In this document: positions 16,870-26,192 of the stretch, piece after piece | How positions within the stretch are numbered: position 1 is the first letter of the stretch | How the letters are laid out: each line of letters opens with the position of its first letter | Source: Armatimonadota bacterium | GTDB lineage: Bacteria > Armatimonadota > Zipacnadia > Zipacnadales > JABUFB01 | Direction of reading: 5' to 3' | DNA length: 64,000 nt | NCBI GenBank assembly: GCA_013314775.1 | Contig: JABUFB010000009.1 | Span: 62,001-126,000, forward strand | Notes under the pieces: model-generated | Told to the model about the DNA's origin: nothing | Databases searched by the model: none | Seen by the model: only the letters and a program-made list of their open reading frames with translations | Position numbers and translations under genes: made by a program

Positions 16870-18195
16870 ATGCAGGACCCATTGAGCGCGAGCGGGGCAG
16901 CACTCGCCCCTGACGGGAACCCGGAACTTGCGGACTGGCAGAACGTGCCGGCGGGTGTCGTCGCCCGCGTGGCCAGAGACGAGCACGTATCCGAGGACTT
17001 TGTGCGCGCCGGGCTGAGAGCCGGAACCATCATCGTCATGGGCGATGAGACTGGGCGCACCAGACCACTGGGCATCGGCACGGGACTTCGGACGAAGATC
17101 AATGCGAACCTGGGGACCTCCGAAGACTACCCCAGTCTCGACGACGAGCTGCGAAAGCTGGAGGTTGCGGTCAATACCGGCGCTGACGCGGTCATGGACT
17201 TGAGCACCGGCGGAGACATCGACGGCATCCGCCGGGCGATCCGCCGCGAGTGTCCGGTGGCGCTGGGCACCGTCCCGATCTACCAGGCAGCCGCCGAAGC
17301 CGACGAGAAGTTCGGGTCTTTCAGCGAGATGACAGGCGACCTGCTGCTCGATGTCATCGAGCGCCACGCCGCTGACGGGGTGGATTTCCAGACGCTGCAT
17401 TGCGGGGTCACCCGCGAAACGGTTGCGGCGCTGGAAAGCCAGCCCCGGCTCATGGGGATCGTCAGCCGCGGGGGAAGTCTTCTGGCACGCTGGATGAAGG
17501 CCACCGGGCAGGAAAACCCGCTGTACGAGCGGTATGACGAGCTCCTGGCCATTCTGAAGCGCTACAATGTGCTGGTGAGCCTCGGCGACGGCCTGCGGCC
17601 CGGCGCACTCCAGGACGCGTCGGATCGAGGGCAAATCGCCGAAACAATCGTGTTGGGCGAACTGGTGGCGCGGGCGCGTCAGGCCGGTGTGCAGGCCTTC
17701 GTCGAGGGCCCGGGACACATGCCGATGAACCAGATCGCCGGCAATGTCATGCTGCAGAAGCGCCTGTGCCACGGTGCCCCCTTCTATGTTCTCGGACCGC
17801 TGGTCACCGACATCGCGCCAGGCTACGATCACATCACGGGGGCAATCGGCGGAGCCATCTGCGCAGCGGCCGGCGCCGATTTCCTGTGCTACGTAACTCC
17901 GGCGGAGCATCTCGGGTTGCCCACCCCGCAGGATGTGCTGGACGGGGTGATGGCTTCGCGCATCGCGGCCCACGCCGCGGACATCGTCAAGGGCATACCG
18001 GGGGCGCTCGAATGGGACGAACGCATGAGCCGGGCGCGCCGGGAGTTCGACTGGGATAAGATGGCCGAGACTGCCCTTGATCCGGGCCGTGTGCGAACGG
18101 TGCGGGGAGAGCGGGCCACGCGTGACCCGGAGGCCTGCTCAATGTGCGGCAGGTTCTGCTCCATGAAGGTCACCTCGGCCCTTGGTAAGGACTGA
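16870..18195 (+). CDS. thiC: Phosphomethylpyrimidine synthase ThiC, short form
   Basis: Converts aminoimidazole ribotide to hydroxymethylpyrimidine phosphate in thiamin synthesis using a C-terminal 4Fe-4S radical-SAM cluster. The 441-residue protein lacks the extra N-terminal domain of the long proteobacterial form. Family motifs: GTGLRTKINANLGTS, MDLSTGGDI, GTVPIYQA, GVDFQTLHCGVT, RGGSL, SLGDGLRPG, EGPGHMP, LGPLVTDIAPGYDHI. The cluster cysteines are C423, C426 and C430, i.e. CX2CX3C, one residue shorter than the CX2CX4C of classical ThiC. ATG 16870 follows GGAGG. The TPP riboswitch upstream supports thiamin synthesis rather than the related benzimidazole synthase BzaF. Confidence 0.93.
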   Translation: MQDPLSASGAALAPDGNPELADWQNVPAGVVARVARDEHVSEDFVRAGLRAGTIIVMGDETGRTRPLGIGTGLRTKINANLGTSEDYPSLDDELRKLEVAVNTGADAVMDLSTGGDIDGIRRAIRRECPVALGTVPIYQAAAEADEKFGSFSEMTGDLLLDVIERHAADGVDFQTLHCGVTRETVAALESQPRLMGIVSRGGSLLARWMKATGQENPLYERYDELLAILKRYNVLVSLGDGLRPGALQDASDRGQIAETIVLGELVARARQAGVQAFVEGPGHMPMNQIAGNVMLQKRLCHGAPFYVLGPLVTDIAPGYDHITGAIGGAICAAAGADFLCYVTPAEHLGLPTPQDVLDGVMASRIAAHAADIVKGIPGALEWDERMSRARREFDWDKMAETALDPGRVRTVRGERATRDPEACSMCGRFCSMKVTSALGKD

Positions 18196-18241
18196 CTGCG
18201 TTCCGGAACACAGCTGTCCGGGGACGCGTTGCATTGCGAAA

Positions 18242-18267
18242 ACGCCGGCCCAATTTCGCGCCGGCGT
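18242..18267 (+). terminator. Hairpin downstream of thiC
   Basis: ACGCCGGC (18242-18249) pairs perfectly with GCCGGCGT (18260-18267) around a 10-base loop, 47 bases after the thiC stop. No T-run follows, so termination strength is uncertain. Confidence 0.45.
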
Positions 18268-18358
18268 CAGTGCGCATGACAGTGGATCAACTGGACCCCA
18301 CGGTTTCCCGCCGGATAGGCCTGGCGGCGCCCCGGTCCCATGAGGAGAAAGCGCAGGC

Positions 18359-20023
18359 ATGTCGATCGTCAGGTTGCGTAAAGCGTTCCGCCGCAAAATG
18401 AAGATCGGATTCGGTAAGGCGCGCGTGCAGATGAGCCCGATGGAGCTTATCTTCTGGGCTATCGTGGCAATCTTTGTGGTCGGCGCCTACTACACTTTCG
18501 GTGCGCCCTCTGGAGGCGGCGCTGGTGGCGAACAGGGCGCCCAGCAGGCCCGCAAGGTCACCCGCACAGTCGCTACCGTCAATGGCAAGACCATCACTCG
18601 CACCGAATTCGAGCAACGGTACATCCAACAGATCTCAGACATACCCCAGGAACAGTTCCTGGGAAGCGACAGGTACGTGAAAACAAGCATCCTCGAGGGC
18701 ATGATCCAGCGCATCCTCATGCTCGACGCCGCCCGCGAGCGCGGGATCGAGGTCTCACGCCAGGACATCAACAAAAAGATTGACGAGCTCGTTCAGGAAC
18801 GCGTGGACCAGCAGTTCCCCAGCCGCAAGAGCATGGCCACCTTCCTGCGCAAGCGCCAGCAGACACTGGACCAGTACAAAGCGGAAATCCGCAAGGAACT
18901 GGCCAAGGATCCTGAGATGATCCGCGAGGCCGTTCTGTTCGAGCGCCTGGAGGAGAGCGTCAAGAATGAGGTCAAGGTCACGGATGAAGACCTCAAACAA
19001 GAGTACACAAAGGTCAAGGCGCGGCACATTCTGATCAAGCCCGACCAGCTGGAGATGATGGACGAGGCAGCTAAGGGCGACAAGGACAAGGACGCGAAGA
19101 AGAAGGATCAGAAGCCGAAGAAGGACTACGACGCCGAGGCTAAGAAGAAGGCCGAGGAGATCCTCGCGAAGCTCAAGAAAGGCGAAGATTTCGCAAAGCT
19201 TGCGAAGGCTGAATCCCACGACTTCGGCAGCGCCCAGCAGGGCGGGATGCTCCAGTCCACGCGGCCCCCGGCGCCTGGGCAACAGGCCGCTGCTCCCGAC
19301 CCTTACTTCGGGCGCGGTGAGATGGTTCCCGAGTTCGAGGAAGCCGCATTCAAGCTCAAGCCCAACGAGTTTAGCGAGCCCGTGAAAACGCAGTTCGGCT
19401 ACCACATCATTCAGACCCTGGACAAGAAAGTAGCCTACCCTGAGGATTTCGAAAAGAAGAAAGACGAGTACCGTAACCAGCTTCTTGAGAAGAAGAAGGA
19501 CGAGCACTGGCGGGAGTTCGTGGATAAGCTGCGCAAAGAGGCGAAAATAGAGATACAGGACCCGGAGCTCGCAGCCTACAAAGCGCTGGAAGAGGACAAG
19601 AAAACCGAAGGCATACAGCTTCTGTCTAGCGCGGTCGAATCCGACCCCACCAACGTCGGCGCGAAATACCAGCTCGCGACTCTCATGAAAGAAGCGGGCG
19701 AGAAGAGCAAGGCCATCGACCTCCTCAAGCAACTGGCGCAGTCTGAGCGGTCCTCCAGTAACCCGCAGATCCACATGGACCTCGCGCTTCTGCTGCTTGA
19801 GGAGAAGCTCACGGACGAGGCCATCGACGAGCTGAAAGCAGCGTCCGACTGGGCCCAGTCCTACGACTATCAGAGCATGTTCATCCACCAGCAGGCGATG
19901 GAGAAGTTCAAGGAGCTCAAGAAGCCTGAACTGGCCGCCGCCGAGCAGAAGTGGATCGACGAGTTCACCAAGTTCCAGCAGGAGCAACAGCAGCAGCAGA
20001 TGCCGATCATGCCGATGCAGTAG
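18359..20023 (+). CDS. Membrane-anchored PpiC/SurA-type peptidyl-prolyl isomerase with TPR tail
   Basis: A 554-residue foldase. A basic N-terminus and one membrane helix (about 25-47, SPMELIFWAIVAIFVVGAYY) anchor it with the bulk outside the cytoplasm. A SurA/PrsA-like chaperone region (VATVNGKTITRTEFEQRYIQQ to LAKDPEMIREAVLFERL) precedes a parvulin domain (VKARHILIKP, GEDFAKLAKAESHDFGSAQQGGML, EFEEAAFKLKPNEFSEPVKT, FGYHIIQ). The parvulin domain is split after ILIKP by a Lys/Asp-rich charged stretch. TPR-like helices (about 415-540) and a Gln-rich end follow. ATG 18359 is preceded by TGAGGAGAAA. It probably helps fold exported proteins, of which this region encodes many. Confidence 0.88.
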   Translation: MSIVRLRKAFRRKMKIGFGKARVQMSPMELIFWAIVAIFVVGAYYTFGAPSGGGAGGEQGAQQARKVTRTVATVNGKTITRTEFEQRYIQQISDIPQEQFLGSDRYVKTSILEGMIQRILMLDAARERGIEVSRQDINKKIDELVQERVDQQFPSRKSMATFLRKRQQTLDQYKAEIRKELAKDPEMIREAVLFERLEESVKNEVKVTDEDLKQEYTKVKARHILIKPDQLEMMDEAAKGDKDKDAKKKDQKPKKDYDAEAKKKAEEILAKLKKGEDFAKLAKAESHDFGSAQQGGMLQSTRPPAPGQQAAAPDPYFGRGEMVPEFEEAAFKLKPNEFSEPVKTQFGYHIIQTLDKKVAYPEDFEKKKDEYRNQLLEKKKDEHWREFVDKLRKEAKIEIQDPELAAYKALEEDKKTEGIQLLSSAVESDPTNVGAKYQLATLMKEAGEKSKAIDLLKQLAQSERSSSNPQIHMDLALLLLEEKLTDEAIDELKAASDWAQSYDYQSMFIHQQAMEKFKELKKPELAAAEQKWIDEFTKFQQEQQQQQMPIMPMQ

Positions 20024-20040
20024 CAACCCGGCAATGGTAG

Positions 20041-20075
20041 ACGGCCCGGCCGGCCATTCAAGCTGGCCGGGCCGT
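20041..20075 (+). terminator. GC-rich hairpin between the PpiC gene and the NAD synthetase pair
   Basis: ACGGCCCGGCC (20041-20051) pairs perfectly with GGCCGGGCCGT (20065-20075); inner GGCCA/TGGCC can pair alternatively. It lacks a T-run and sits just before the start of the next gene, so it could terminate upstream transcription or act on translation. Confidence 0.5.
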
Positions 20076-20096
20076 ACAGTGAAGAAGGCAGATGCC

Positions 20097-20960
20097 ATGC
20101 GCCTGACCGACCGCATCCGGGTCCGACTCGTCCAGATGGCTCCCCGCCTGGGTGACCTCGAAGCCAACATGAGGAGCCATGTTTCGGCCGCGCGCCGTGC
20201 CATTGAGGACGGGGTGGACCTCCTCATTTTCCCCGAACTATCGCTCACCGGATACTATCTGCGCGACCTGACCAGCGACATCGCTCTCACCACCCAGGCC
20301 CGCGAACTGCGGGAGTTGTCCGAGTTGAGCCAGAGCATTGCCCTCGTCGCCGGGATGGTCGAGGAAGGCCCGCGCTTCGGCCTGTTCGCATCAGCCCTGT
20401 ATTACGAGCGCGGGCACCTGGCTCATGTGCATCGCAAGGTCTATCTGCCCACCTATGGAATGTTCGACGAGGGCAGGTACCTGTCGCCCGGGAACACCGT
20501 GCGCGCCTTCGACAGCCGCTTTGGCAAAGCCGGCATACTCATCTGCGAAGACGTCTGGCACCCCATGCTGCCCTTCATCTTGGCGCAGGAGGGCATCATG
20601 TACCTGGTGGTCACCGCGAACTCACCAACGCGCGGACCGCGGCCCGAAGGCCTCGTGATCCGCCGCGTGTACGAAGAGATGCTCGCCACGTATGCCCGCC
20701 TGTTCCAGGTCTATATCTGCTTCTGCAACCGCGTCGGCTATGAAGATGGCGTCAACTTCTGGGGCGGCAGTTTTGTTGTGAGTCCGAGCGGGGAGATCAT
20801 CGCACGCGGGCCAAAGCTCGAAGCCGCCGAGGTGGACGCAGAGATTGTCCCCGGCGAGGTGCGCCGTGAGCGCATGAAGACCCCACTGGTTGGACAGGAG
20901 AACCTGGATCTCGCATTGCGCGAACTGAGGAGGATCGCCGATGACCGGCCTGGACATTGA
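20097..20960 (+). CDS. Glutamine amidohydrolase partner of NAD synthetase (nitrilase fold)
   Basis: A 287-residue nitrilase-superfamily protein with the full triad: Glu47 in FPELSLTGY, Lys114 in [14 protein letters not shown] and Cys150 in [11 protein letters not shown]. The motif set [10 protein letters not shown] plus CEDVW is that of the glutaminase domain of glutamine-dependent NAD synthetase, which supplies ammonia to the synthetase. In most bacteria this domain is fused to NadE; here it is a separate gene overlapping nadE by 20 bases, so the two products probably form a complex. ATG 20097 is chosen behind GAAGAAGG; the frame extends 63 bases upstream through the hairpin without a good start. 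Confidence 0.87.
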   Translation: MRLTDRIRVRLVQMAPRLGDLEANMRSHVSAARRAIEDGVDLLIFPELSLTGYYLRDLTSDIALTTQARELRELSELSQSIALVAGMVEEGPRFGLFASALYYERGHLAHVHRKVYLPTYGMFDEGRYLSPGNTVRAFDSRFGKAGILICEDVWHPMLPFILAQEGIMYLVVTANSPTRGPRPEGLVIRRVYEEMLATYARLFQVYICFCNRVGYEDGVNFWGGSFVVSPSGEIIARGPKLEAAEVDAEIVPGEVRRERMKTPLVGQENLDLALRELRRIADDRPGH

Positions 20961-21762
20961 TTGCGCGCTGGTCGCAGATATCCTCACGGGATTCGTGCGG
21001 GACGAGATCACCAAGTTTGGTTTCCAGCGCGGCGTCCTGGGTATGTCGGGAGGCATCGACTCCACACTCTCCGCCTACATCGCCACGCGCGCACTGGGCA
21101 GCGAAAACGTCTTGGGCATCATCATGCCCTACAAGACAAGTAGCCCCGACAGCCAGAGGCATGCACAACTGGCCGCCGACAAGCTCGGCATCGAGACCCG
21201 GGTCATCGAGATCACCCCGCAGATCGACGCCTACTTCGACCGTTTCCCCGATGCCGATCGCATGCGCCGCGCCAACAAGATGGCGCGCGAGCGCATGACG
21301 ATCCTGTACGACCAGTCCCAGGCGGACAGCGCATTGGTCATCGGTACCAGCAATAAGACCGAGGCCTTGTTGGGATACACCACCCTGTGGGGAGACATGG
21401 CCTCCGCCGTCAACCCCATCGGCGACCTGTACAAGACCCAGGTGCGGCAGCTCGCACGCTATCTCGAGGTCCCCGAGGAGATTCTGGACAAGAAACCCAG
21501 CGCGGACCTGTGGACGGGACAGACTGATGAGGGCGAGCTTGGATTTACTTACGCCGACGTGGACAAGCTGCTCTATCGCATGGTGGACCTGCGCTGGAGC
21601 CGCGAGGAACTGGTCGATGCGGGGTTTGACTGGGACTTCATCGATCGAGTGTCGCGAATGATCCGCAATTCCCAGTACAAGCGGCGGCTGCCGCTCATCG
21701 CCAAAGTCTCCCAACGCTCCATCGACCGCGACTTCCGGTACTCGCGCGACTGGGGCCGCTGA
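20941..21762 (+). CDS. nadE: NAD(+) synthetase, synthetase subunit
   Basis: Amidates nicotinic acid adenine dinucleotide to NAD with ATP. The 273-residue protein is the stand-alone synthetase domain: ATP pyrophosphatase loop GMSGGIDST (SGGIDS at 36-41), [56 protein letters not shown] and the [18 protein letters not shown] loop all match NadE. It overlaps the upstream nitrilase-type gene by 20 bases. Whether the enzyme uses free ammonia or glutamine depends on that partner. Confidence 0.95.
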   Translation: MTGLDIDCALVADILTGFVRDEITKFGFQRGVLGMSGGIDSTLSAYIATRALGSENVLGIIMPYKTSSPDSQRHAQLAADKLGIETRVIEITPQIDAYFDRFPDADRMRRANKMARERMTILYDQSQADSALVIGTSNKTEALLGYTTLWGDMASAVNPIGDLYKTQVRQLARYLEVPEEILDKKPSADLWTGQTDEGELGFTYADVDKLLYRMVDLRWSREELVDAGFDWDFIDRVSRMIRNSQYKRRLPLIAKVSQRSIDRDFRYSRDWGR

Positions 21763-21794
21763 GCCACAGCCAGAACGCGCCGCGGGAGCAAGCT

Positions 21795-22655
21795 ATGGCC
21801 GACCCTTCCAGCTCACGCGCCGGAACTCTCTACATCGTTGCGACCCCTATCGGCAACCTGGAAGATCTGACTGCCCGCGCGCGCCGGGTCCTTGCTGAGG
21901 TGGATGTGATCGCCGCCGAGGATACCCGGCGAACGCGCGGCTTGCTGGAGCACCTCGGCCTGGACCGTCCCGTGGAGAGTTGCCACGAACACTCCGAGCG
22001 CGGAAAGGCATCGCGCATCATCACCCGGATCCTTGAGGGCCGGTCTGTTGCCTACGTGACGGATGCGGGGGTGCCGACCATCTCAGACCCGGGCAGCGTG
22101 CTGGTTGCGGAAGCCCTTGCGGCGGGCATCTCCGTGCGGCCCGTCCCCGGCCCGAGCGCGGTCACGGCGGCGCTGTCCGTCTCCGGCTTCCGCGCCGACC
22201 AGTATCTCTTCGCCGGGTACCCGCCGCGCAAGCAGTCTGAGCGCGCCCGTTTCTTCGCCGATATCCGAGACGCACAGGTTCCCGTGGTGGTCTTCGAAGC
22301 TCCTCACCGGATCCGCGAGTGCCTGCGAGACGCGCGGGAGGCGCTGGGCCTGGACCGCGAGGTGTTCGTCGGCAGGGAGATGACGAAGCATTTCGAGGAG
22401 TACATCCGCGCGCCGCTGGGGCAGTTGTGCGACCGATTCACGAGGCAGGAGCCCTTGGGCGAGTTCACGCTGGTCTTCAGCCCATCCGGGAAACAGCACA
22501 ACGACGCCGCGCAGCCCGGGGATCCGAATCGGGTCGCCGATCTCCTGGCGGCTACAAACCTGTCCACGCGGCAGGCGACGGAGATACTTGCGGCCGCGAG
22601 CGGAATGGGCAGGAACGCGGCTTACCAGGCAATCCTGGCGCGGCGGTCAGGGTGA
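21795..22655 (+). CDS. rsmI: 16S rRNA (cytidine-1402-2'-O)-methyltransferase RsmI
   Basis: Methylates the ribose of C1402 in the decoding centre of 16S rRNA. The 286-residue length and motifs LYIVATPIGNLEDLTARA, AAEDTRRTRGLLEHL, YVTDAGVPTISDPG (SAM-binding), PGPSAVTAALSVSG and FAGYPPRK are diagnostic. ATG 21795 follows GGGAGC. It ends the plus-strand run and overlaps the convergent transporter gene by 9 bases. Confidence 0.96.
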   Translation: MADPSSSRAGTLYIVATPIGNLEDLTARARRVLAEVDVIAAEDTRRTRGLLEHLGLDRPVESCHEHSERGKASRIITRILEGRSVAYVTDAGVPTISDPGSVLVAEALAAGISVRPVPGPSAVTAALSVSGFRADQYLFAGYPPRKQSERARFFADIRDAQVPVVVFEAPHRIRECLRDAREALGLDREVFVGREMTKHFEEYIRAPLGQLCDRFTRQEPLGEFTLVFSPSGKQHNDAAQPGDPNRVADLLAATNLSTRQATEILAAASGMGRNAAYQAILARRSG

Positions 22656-23204
22656 CTCGGATTCAGGCGCGTCGGCTGCAGGCAAAGGCACGCCGTCACT
22701 CTCCGGCACGGCGCCCTCCATCACCCGCCCGGCCCCTGCGGATGTTTCCGGGACGCTCACACTGTTCGGCTTGCTCCCCGCTCCCGAAACCAGCGCCAGT
22801 CCGGCGACCACCAGCAGGACCCCCACGAACTTCCCCACCGTTGGCTGTTCCTTCAGCACCAGAACCGCAAGCAGCGCGGCCACAACCGGATAAGTCGCTG
22901 TGACCGGCACCACGAGGCTGACCGGTGCGTGCTTGATGGCAACGTAATACGCCAGTTGGCCCACCAGCGCGCCGAACAGGGCGCTGCCGGCCAGGAAAGC
23001 ATAGGTCGTGGGCGGGAACGCGGTCACATGCCTCATGCGGCCGGTTGCCAGGCACAGCACGAGTACCATAAGCGTCCCAAAGACCATGCGCACGAGGACC
23101 GCTGCGAAGGGATCCGCGCCGCGCACCCCCAGCTTGTCGAAGAGCCCCGCCGCTCCCCAGGCGAACACCGCGATCAGGCAGCCCAGGGCCGCCGCTGCAT
23201 CCAT
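22647..23204 (-). CDS. Half-size EamA (DMT superfamily) transporter
   Basis: A 185-residue integral membrane protein with one EamA unit of five helices (residues about 1-143) instead of the usual two, so it presumably works as a dimer. Typical features are FAWGAAGLFDKLGVRG, a central AIKHAPVSLVVPVTATYPVVAALLAVLVLKEQ and the closing GVLLVVAGLALV. An unusual 40-residue hydrophilic Ser/Pro/Glu tail follows. Its start lies 37 bases after the sugar-kinase stop, so it may move the sugar used by that kinase, but EamA substrates range widely. Its last 9 bases overlap rsmI on the other strand. Confidence 0.88.
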   Translation of the reverse strand: MDAAAALGCLIAVFAWGAAGLFDKLGVRGADPFAAVLVRMVFGTLMVLVLCLATGRMRHVTAFPPTTYAFLAGSALFGALVGQLAYYVAIKHAPVSLVVPVTATYPVVAALLAVLVLKEQPTVGKFVGVLLVVAGLALVSGAGSKPNSVSVPETSAGAGRVMEGAVPESDGVPLPAADAPESESP

Positions 23205-23241
23205 CGCATTCCGCTCCTGTCGTCTTCACCTCGGCAATCTG

Positions 23242-24750
23242 TTACGGGATGCGGTGGACCACGTCACGCACCGCCGGCCAGATTGACCGGTAGACTTCAA
23301 AGTGCTCCGCGTATCGCTGGTGCTCAGACTCCCGCGGAGCGAAAGTCTCCTTCTCTCGTACCAGGCGCGCCAGAGCCTCTTCGATCGAACCGTACACCCC
23401 CGCTTGGACGCCGGCGAGCATCGCCGCCGCCTGGCAGCCGCTCTCGGTCACATTCAGCGTCACGCATTCGCGCCCGGTGATGTCCGCTTTGAGTTGCAGC
23501 CAGTACGGGCTCTTGCTGCCGCCACCGGTGCAGCGCAGCCGGTCCACCTCGACCCCCGCCTCGTCCAGCCCGCGAACATTCAGCGCCAGTTCATAGCAGA
23601 TGCCCTCGATCAGGCCCTTGATGAACGTCTTCCGGTCGCAGCCCAGGGTCAGCCCAACCATGACGCCCTTGGACAGCGGGTCCATGTACGGCGTGCCAGA
23701 ACCCGCGAAATACGGGACCAGGTACAAGCCGGTAGGGCCGTCCGGCAGGTCCGACAAGAGAATGTCGTACACGTCGCGGCCCTCCGCCTGGGCCTGCTGC
23801 ACCTCGGCCCGGCCGAAATTGTCCCGGAACCAGCGCAGGATTGCGCCGCTGGAGTAATTGAAGGCCAGGCTGGCATACAGATCATTGCAGACGTGGGGAT
23901 AGCAGCAATAGTTGCGGGTCCGCATGTCCTCGTTGGTCACGGGGTCTTCAAATGCCACCGTGATGCACTCCACGGTCCCCATTCCGTCCACCGCCATGCC
24001 CTCCCGGATAACCCCGGCTCCCAGCGCGTTCATTGGCTGATCGTGACCGCCCGCAACCACCAGGCAGCCCACCGGCAAACCGGTCTGGGCGCTGGCCTGC
24101 GCGGTGATCTCGCCCACACACTCGCCGGGCCGCACGGGTTCGGCGAACAGGTCGCTGGAGATGCCGGCGATGTCGAGCATCTCCTCCGACCAGCACTTGT
24201 TCACCACGTCGAAGGCCATGGTGCGGCCCGCGAGGCTCCAGTCCAGACGCGGCTCCAAGCCGAGGCGGTGCATGATCAAATCCGGCCAGAGCAGATACTT
24301 CCAGGTCTTCTCATGGATATCAGGCCGGTTCTCGCGCAGCCACATGATCTTGTTCAGCGAGAAGCTGGGATGCAGGGGCATGCCGGTGATTTCGAAGGCT
24401 CGCTTGGCGCCAAGGGTGTCGTGCCAGCGGTTGGCCTGCTCTACCGCGCGGTTGTCCGGCGAGACGATAGTGTTGTAGAGGAACTCGCCGTCCCTGCCCA
24501 CGGGCGTGAAAGCTTCCCCGAGCGCGGAGAAGGAGATGGCCTGCACCGGGTCATCGCCCGATGCCGCGCAGACGCTCTGGAGGACTTCGCAGATCGCCCG
24601 CCACATGTCATCCGGTCGCAACTCGATCATCGCCGGACCGGGGTAGACCTCGGAGTACTCGCGCGATGCGGTGGCAAGCTGTCTGCCGTCTTCATCGAAA
24701 AGAATAGCCTTGCAGTTGGTGCTGCCAATGTCCATGCCGATGAGGCTCAT
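23242..24750 (-). CDS. FGGY-family carbohydrate kinase
   Basis: A 502-residue sugar kinase of the FGGY family (xylulokinase/glycerokinase type), phosphorylating a sugar or polyol with ATP. Visible are the N-terminal phosphate loop GMDIGSTNCKAILFD, MWLRENRPDI, GGHDQPMNALGAG, and the C-terminal ADP-site pattern RCTGGGSKSPYWLQLKADITG with ESGCQAAAMLAG. Start at 24750 (ATG, GGAGG upstream) is chosen over the upstream frame because DIGST must begin the fold. Substrate cannot be fixed; the xylulokinase branch is the best guess. It lies between purB (34 bases upstream) and the EamA gene. Confidence 0.9.
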   Translation of the reverse strand: MSLIGMDIGSTNCKAILFDEDGRQLATASREYSEVYPGPAMIELRPDDMWRAICEVLQSVCAASGDDPVQAISFSALGEAFTPVGRDGEFLYNTIVSPDNRAVEQANRWHDTLGAKRAFEITGMPLHPSFSLNKIMWLRENRPDIHEKTWKYLLWPDLIMHRLGLEPRLDWSLAGRTMAFDVVNKCWSEEMLDIAGISSDLFAEPVRPGECVGEITAQASAQTGLPVGCLVVAGGHDQPMNALGAGVIREGMAVDGMGTVECITVAFEDPVTNEDMRTRNYCCYPHVCNDLYASLAFNYSSGAILRWFRDNFGRAEVQQAQAEGRDVYDILLSDLPDGPTGLYLVPYFAGSGTPYMDPLSKGVMVGLTLGCDRKTFIKGLIEGICYELALNVRGLDEAGVEVDRLRCTGGGSKSPYWLQLKADITGRECVTLNVTESGCQAAAMLAGVQAGVYGSIEEALARLVREKETFAPRESEHQRYAEHFEVYRSIWPAVRDVVHRIP

Positions 24751-24784
24751 GGTGTGCCCTCCGGGTTGGGAAATGCAGGTGCAT

Positions 24785-26188
24785 TCAGACGGATGCATTC
24801 AGGCCCAGGCGGTCGGCCCACATGCGGCAGAGCGTCTCCGTCTTCTCAACTGCCGCCCCCAGGTAAAGGGTGGTATCCCGCAGCAGCGCGCGCTGCTGGT
24901 CCGTGAATTTCGACAGGTACGGTGCGAGGTCCTGCGACTCATCCACCAACTGCCCAAGTGGTCGCCCGCTCGCCTGTGCCTCGAGGGTGAGCTTGCGCAC
25001 TGCCTCGTGTGCATCCGGGTGGCCGTACGCCGCAAGCAGAATATACGCAGGCTCGGCGGCCACCATGTCCGCGGTCATATCGAAATTCCGCTTCATCCGG
25101 TCAGCATCAGTCACCAGCTTGCCCATGATCCGCTGCAAGCGGCGGGTGGAATTGACCAGGCCCACGATGACCTCGGGCAGGAATCGCTGGGACGCGGAGT
25201 TCGTCAGATCACGCTGGTGCTCGGAGATCTGGTCAGCGTACACGGTCTGCATCCGCGCGACCATGACCTTCCACAGGCTCTTCACATTCTCAAAGTTCCA
25301 CGGGTTTCGCTTGTGGGGCATTGTTGAAGAGCCCACTTGTTCCGCCTCGAACTTCTCCCCCACCTCGGCGATCTCGGTGCGCTGCAGATGGCGCATGTCA
25401 TCAGCAATGTTCGCAAGCACCCCGAAAGCGGACACGAGCGCGTGCATATAGTCTGTCACGAACTCAGCCTCGACGATCTGGGTCGAACCAGGCGAGGGCT
25501 CCAGACCAAGCTCGGCCAGTATCTCCCGCTCAAACTCGAGCGGGTCGTCGAAGAACAAGCTGCTGGCATTGTACGCGCCCACCGCTCCGCTGATCTTCCC
25601 TCTCAGGTTGTCGGCTGCCGCGCGAATCGCCTCGATGCGCCCGCCCAGGCGGCTGACGAACTGGGCAACTGCGAAACCGAAAGTAATCGGCACCGCATGC
25701 TGTCCGTGGGTCCGGCCCATCTGCAGCGTACGGCGCTCGCGCAGGGACAGGTCGATCAGGATTTGCTCGAGCTTGAGCAGTTCCGGAATGACCGCCTCAT
25801 GAGCGCAGCGCTTCATTCTCAGGGCAAGAGCGGTGTCCTTCACGTCGAAGCTGGTGAGTGACAGGTGCACAAAGGGCTTCGCCGCGTCGCTTACCTTGTC
25901 CCTCAGACAGTTGACCATTGCCCGCGTGTCATGGTGGATGCGCTTATCTTCAGCGTGCACATCCTCCGGGTCCACGAGATCAATCGCACGGGTGATCTCG
26001 TCTGCAACCGCCTGCGAGCATACCCCGCGTCTCGCAAGCACCCGCGCGGCAGCCGCCTCAACCTCAAGCTCCGATCGGATGTAGGCACGCTCGGTCACAT
26101 ACGGTGCGAGCAACTCCACCATACGCGGATCATCGCCGTAATAGCGGTAATCCAGGGGCGATACGCAATCGAACAGCGACAGATCCAT
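24785..26188 (-). CDS. purB: Adenylosuccinate lyase
   Basis: Catalyses two fumarate-releasing steps of purine synthesis (SAICAR to AICAR, adenylosuccinate to AMP). The 467-residue protein shows the catalytic His region MGRTHGQHA (His161), the signature loop GSSTMPHKRNP (286-296) and the N-terminal RYYGD motif. ATG 26188 follows GGGAG inside the end of the preceding gene (stop at 26193), so translation is probably coupled to an exported glycoside hydrolase, an odd partner. A frame running far upstream overlaps that gene and is not real. Confidence 0.96.
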   Translation of the reverse strand: MDLSLFDCVSPLDYRYYGDDPRMVELLAPYVTERAYIRSELEVEAAAARVLARRGVCSQAVADEITRAIDLVDPEDVHAEDKRIHHDTRAMVNCLRDKVSDAAKPFVHLSLTSFDVKDTALALRMKRCAHEAVIPELLKLEQILIDLSLRERRTLQMGRTHGQHAVPITFGFAVAQFVSRLGGRIEAIRAAADNLRGKISGAVGAYNASSLFFDDPLEFEREILAELGLEPSPGSTQIVEAEFVTDYMHALVSAFGVLANIADDMRHLQRTEIAEVGEKFEAEQVGSSTMPHKRNPWNFENVKSLWKVMVARMQTVYADQISEHQRDLTNSASQRFLPEVIVGLVNSTRRLQRIMGKLVTDADRMKRNFDMTADMVAAEPAYILLAAYGHPDAHEAVRKLTLEAQASGRPLGQLVDESQDLAPYLSKFTDQQRALLRDTTLYLGAAVEKTETLCRMWADRLGLNASV

Positions 26189-26192
26189 GAAA

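Noticed and set aside
18755-20248. Open frame of 497 residues on the minus strand opposite the PpiC-type gene
   Set aside because: Leu/Val/Phe-rich shadow of a Lys/Glu-rich coding sequence; no start signal and no membrane-protein logic.
22647-23204. Half-size EamA gene considered as a truncated pseudogene
   Set aside because: It has a normal start, five intact helices, a proper stop and close spacing to the kinase; half-size DMT proteins that dimerise are known.
23302-24906. Open frame of 534 residues on the plus strand opposite the sugar kinase
   Set aside because: It is antisense to a clear FGGY kinase and reads as His/Arg/Gln-rich shadow sequence with no recognisable motif.
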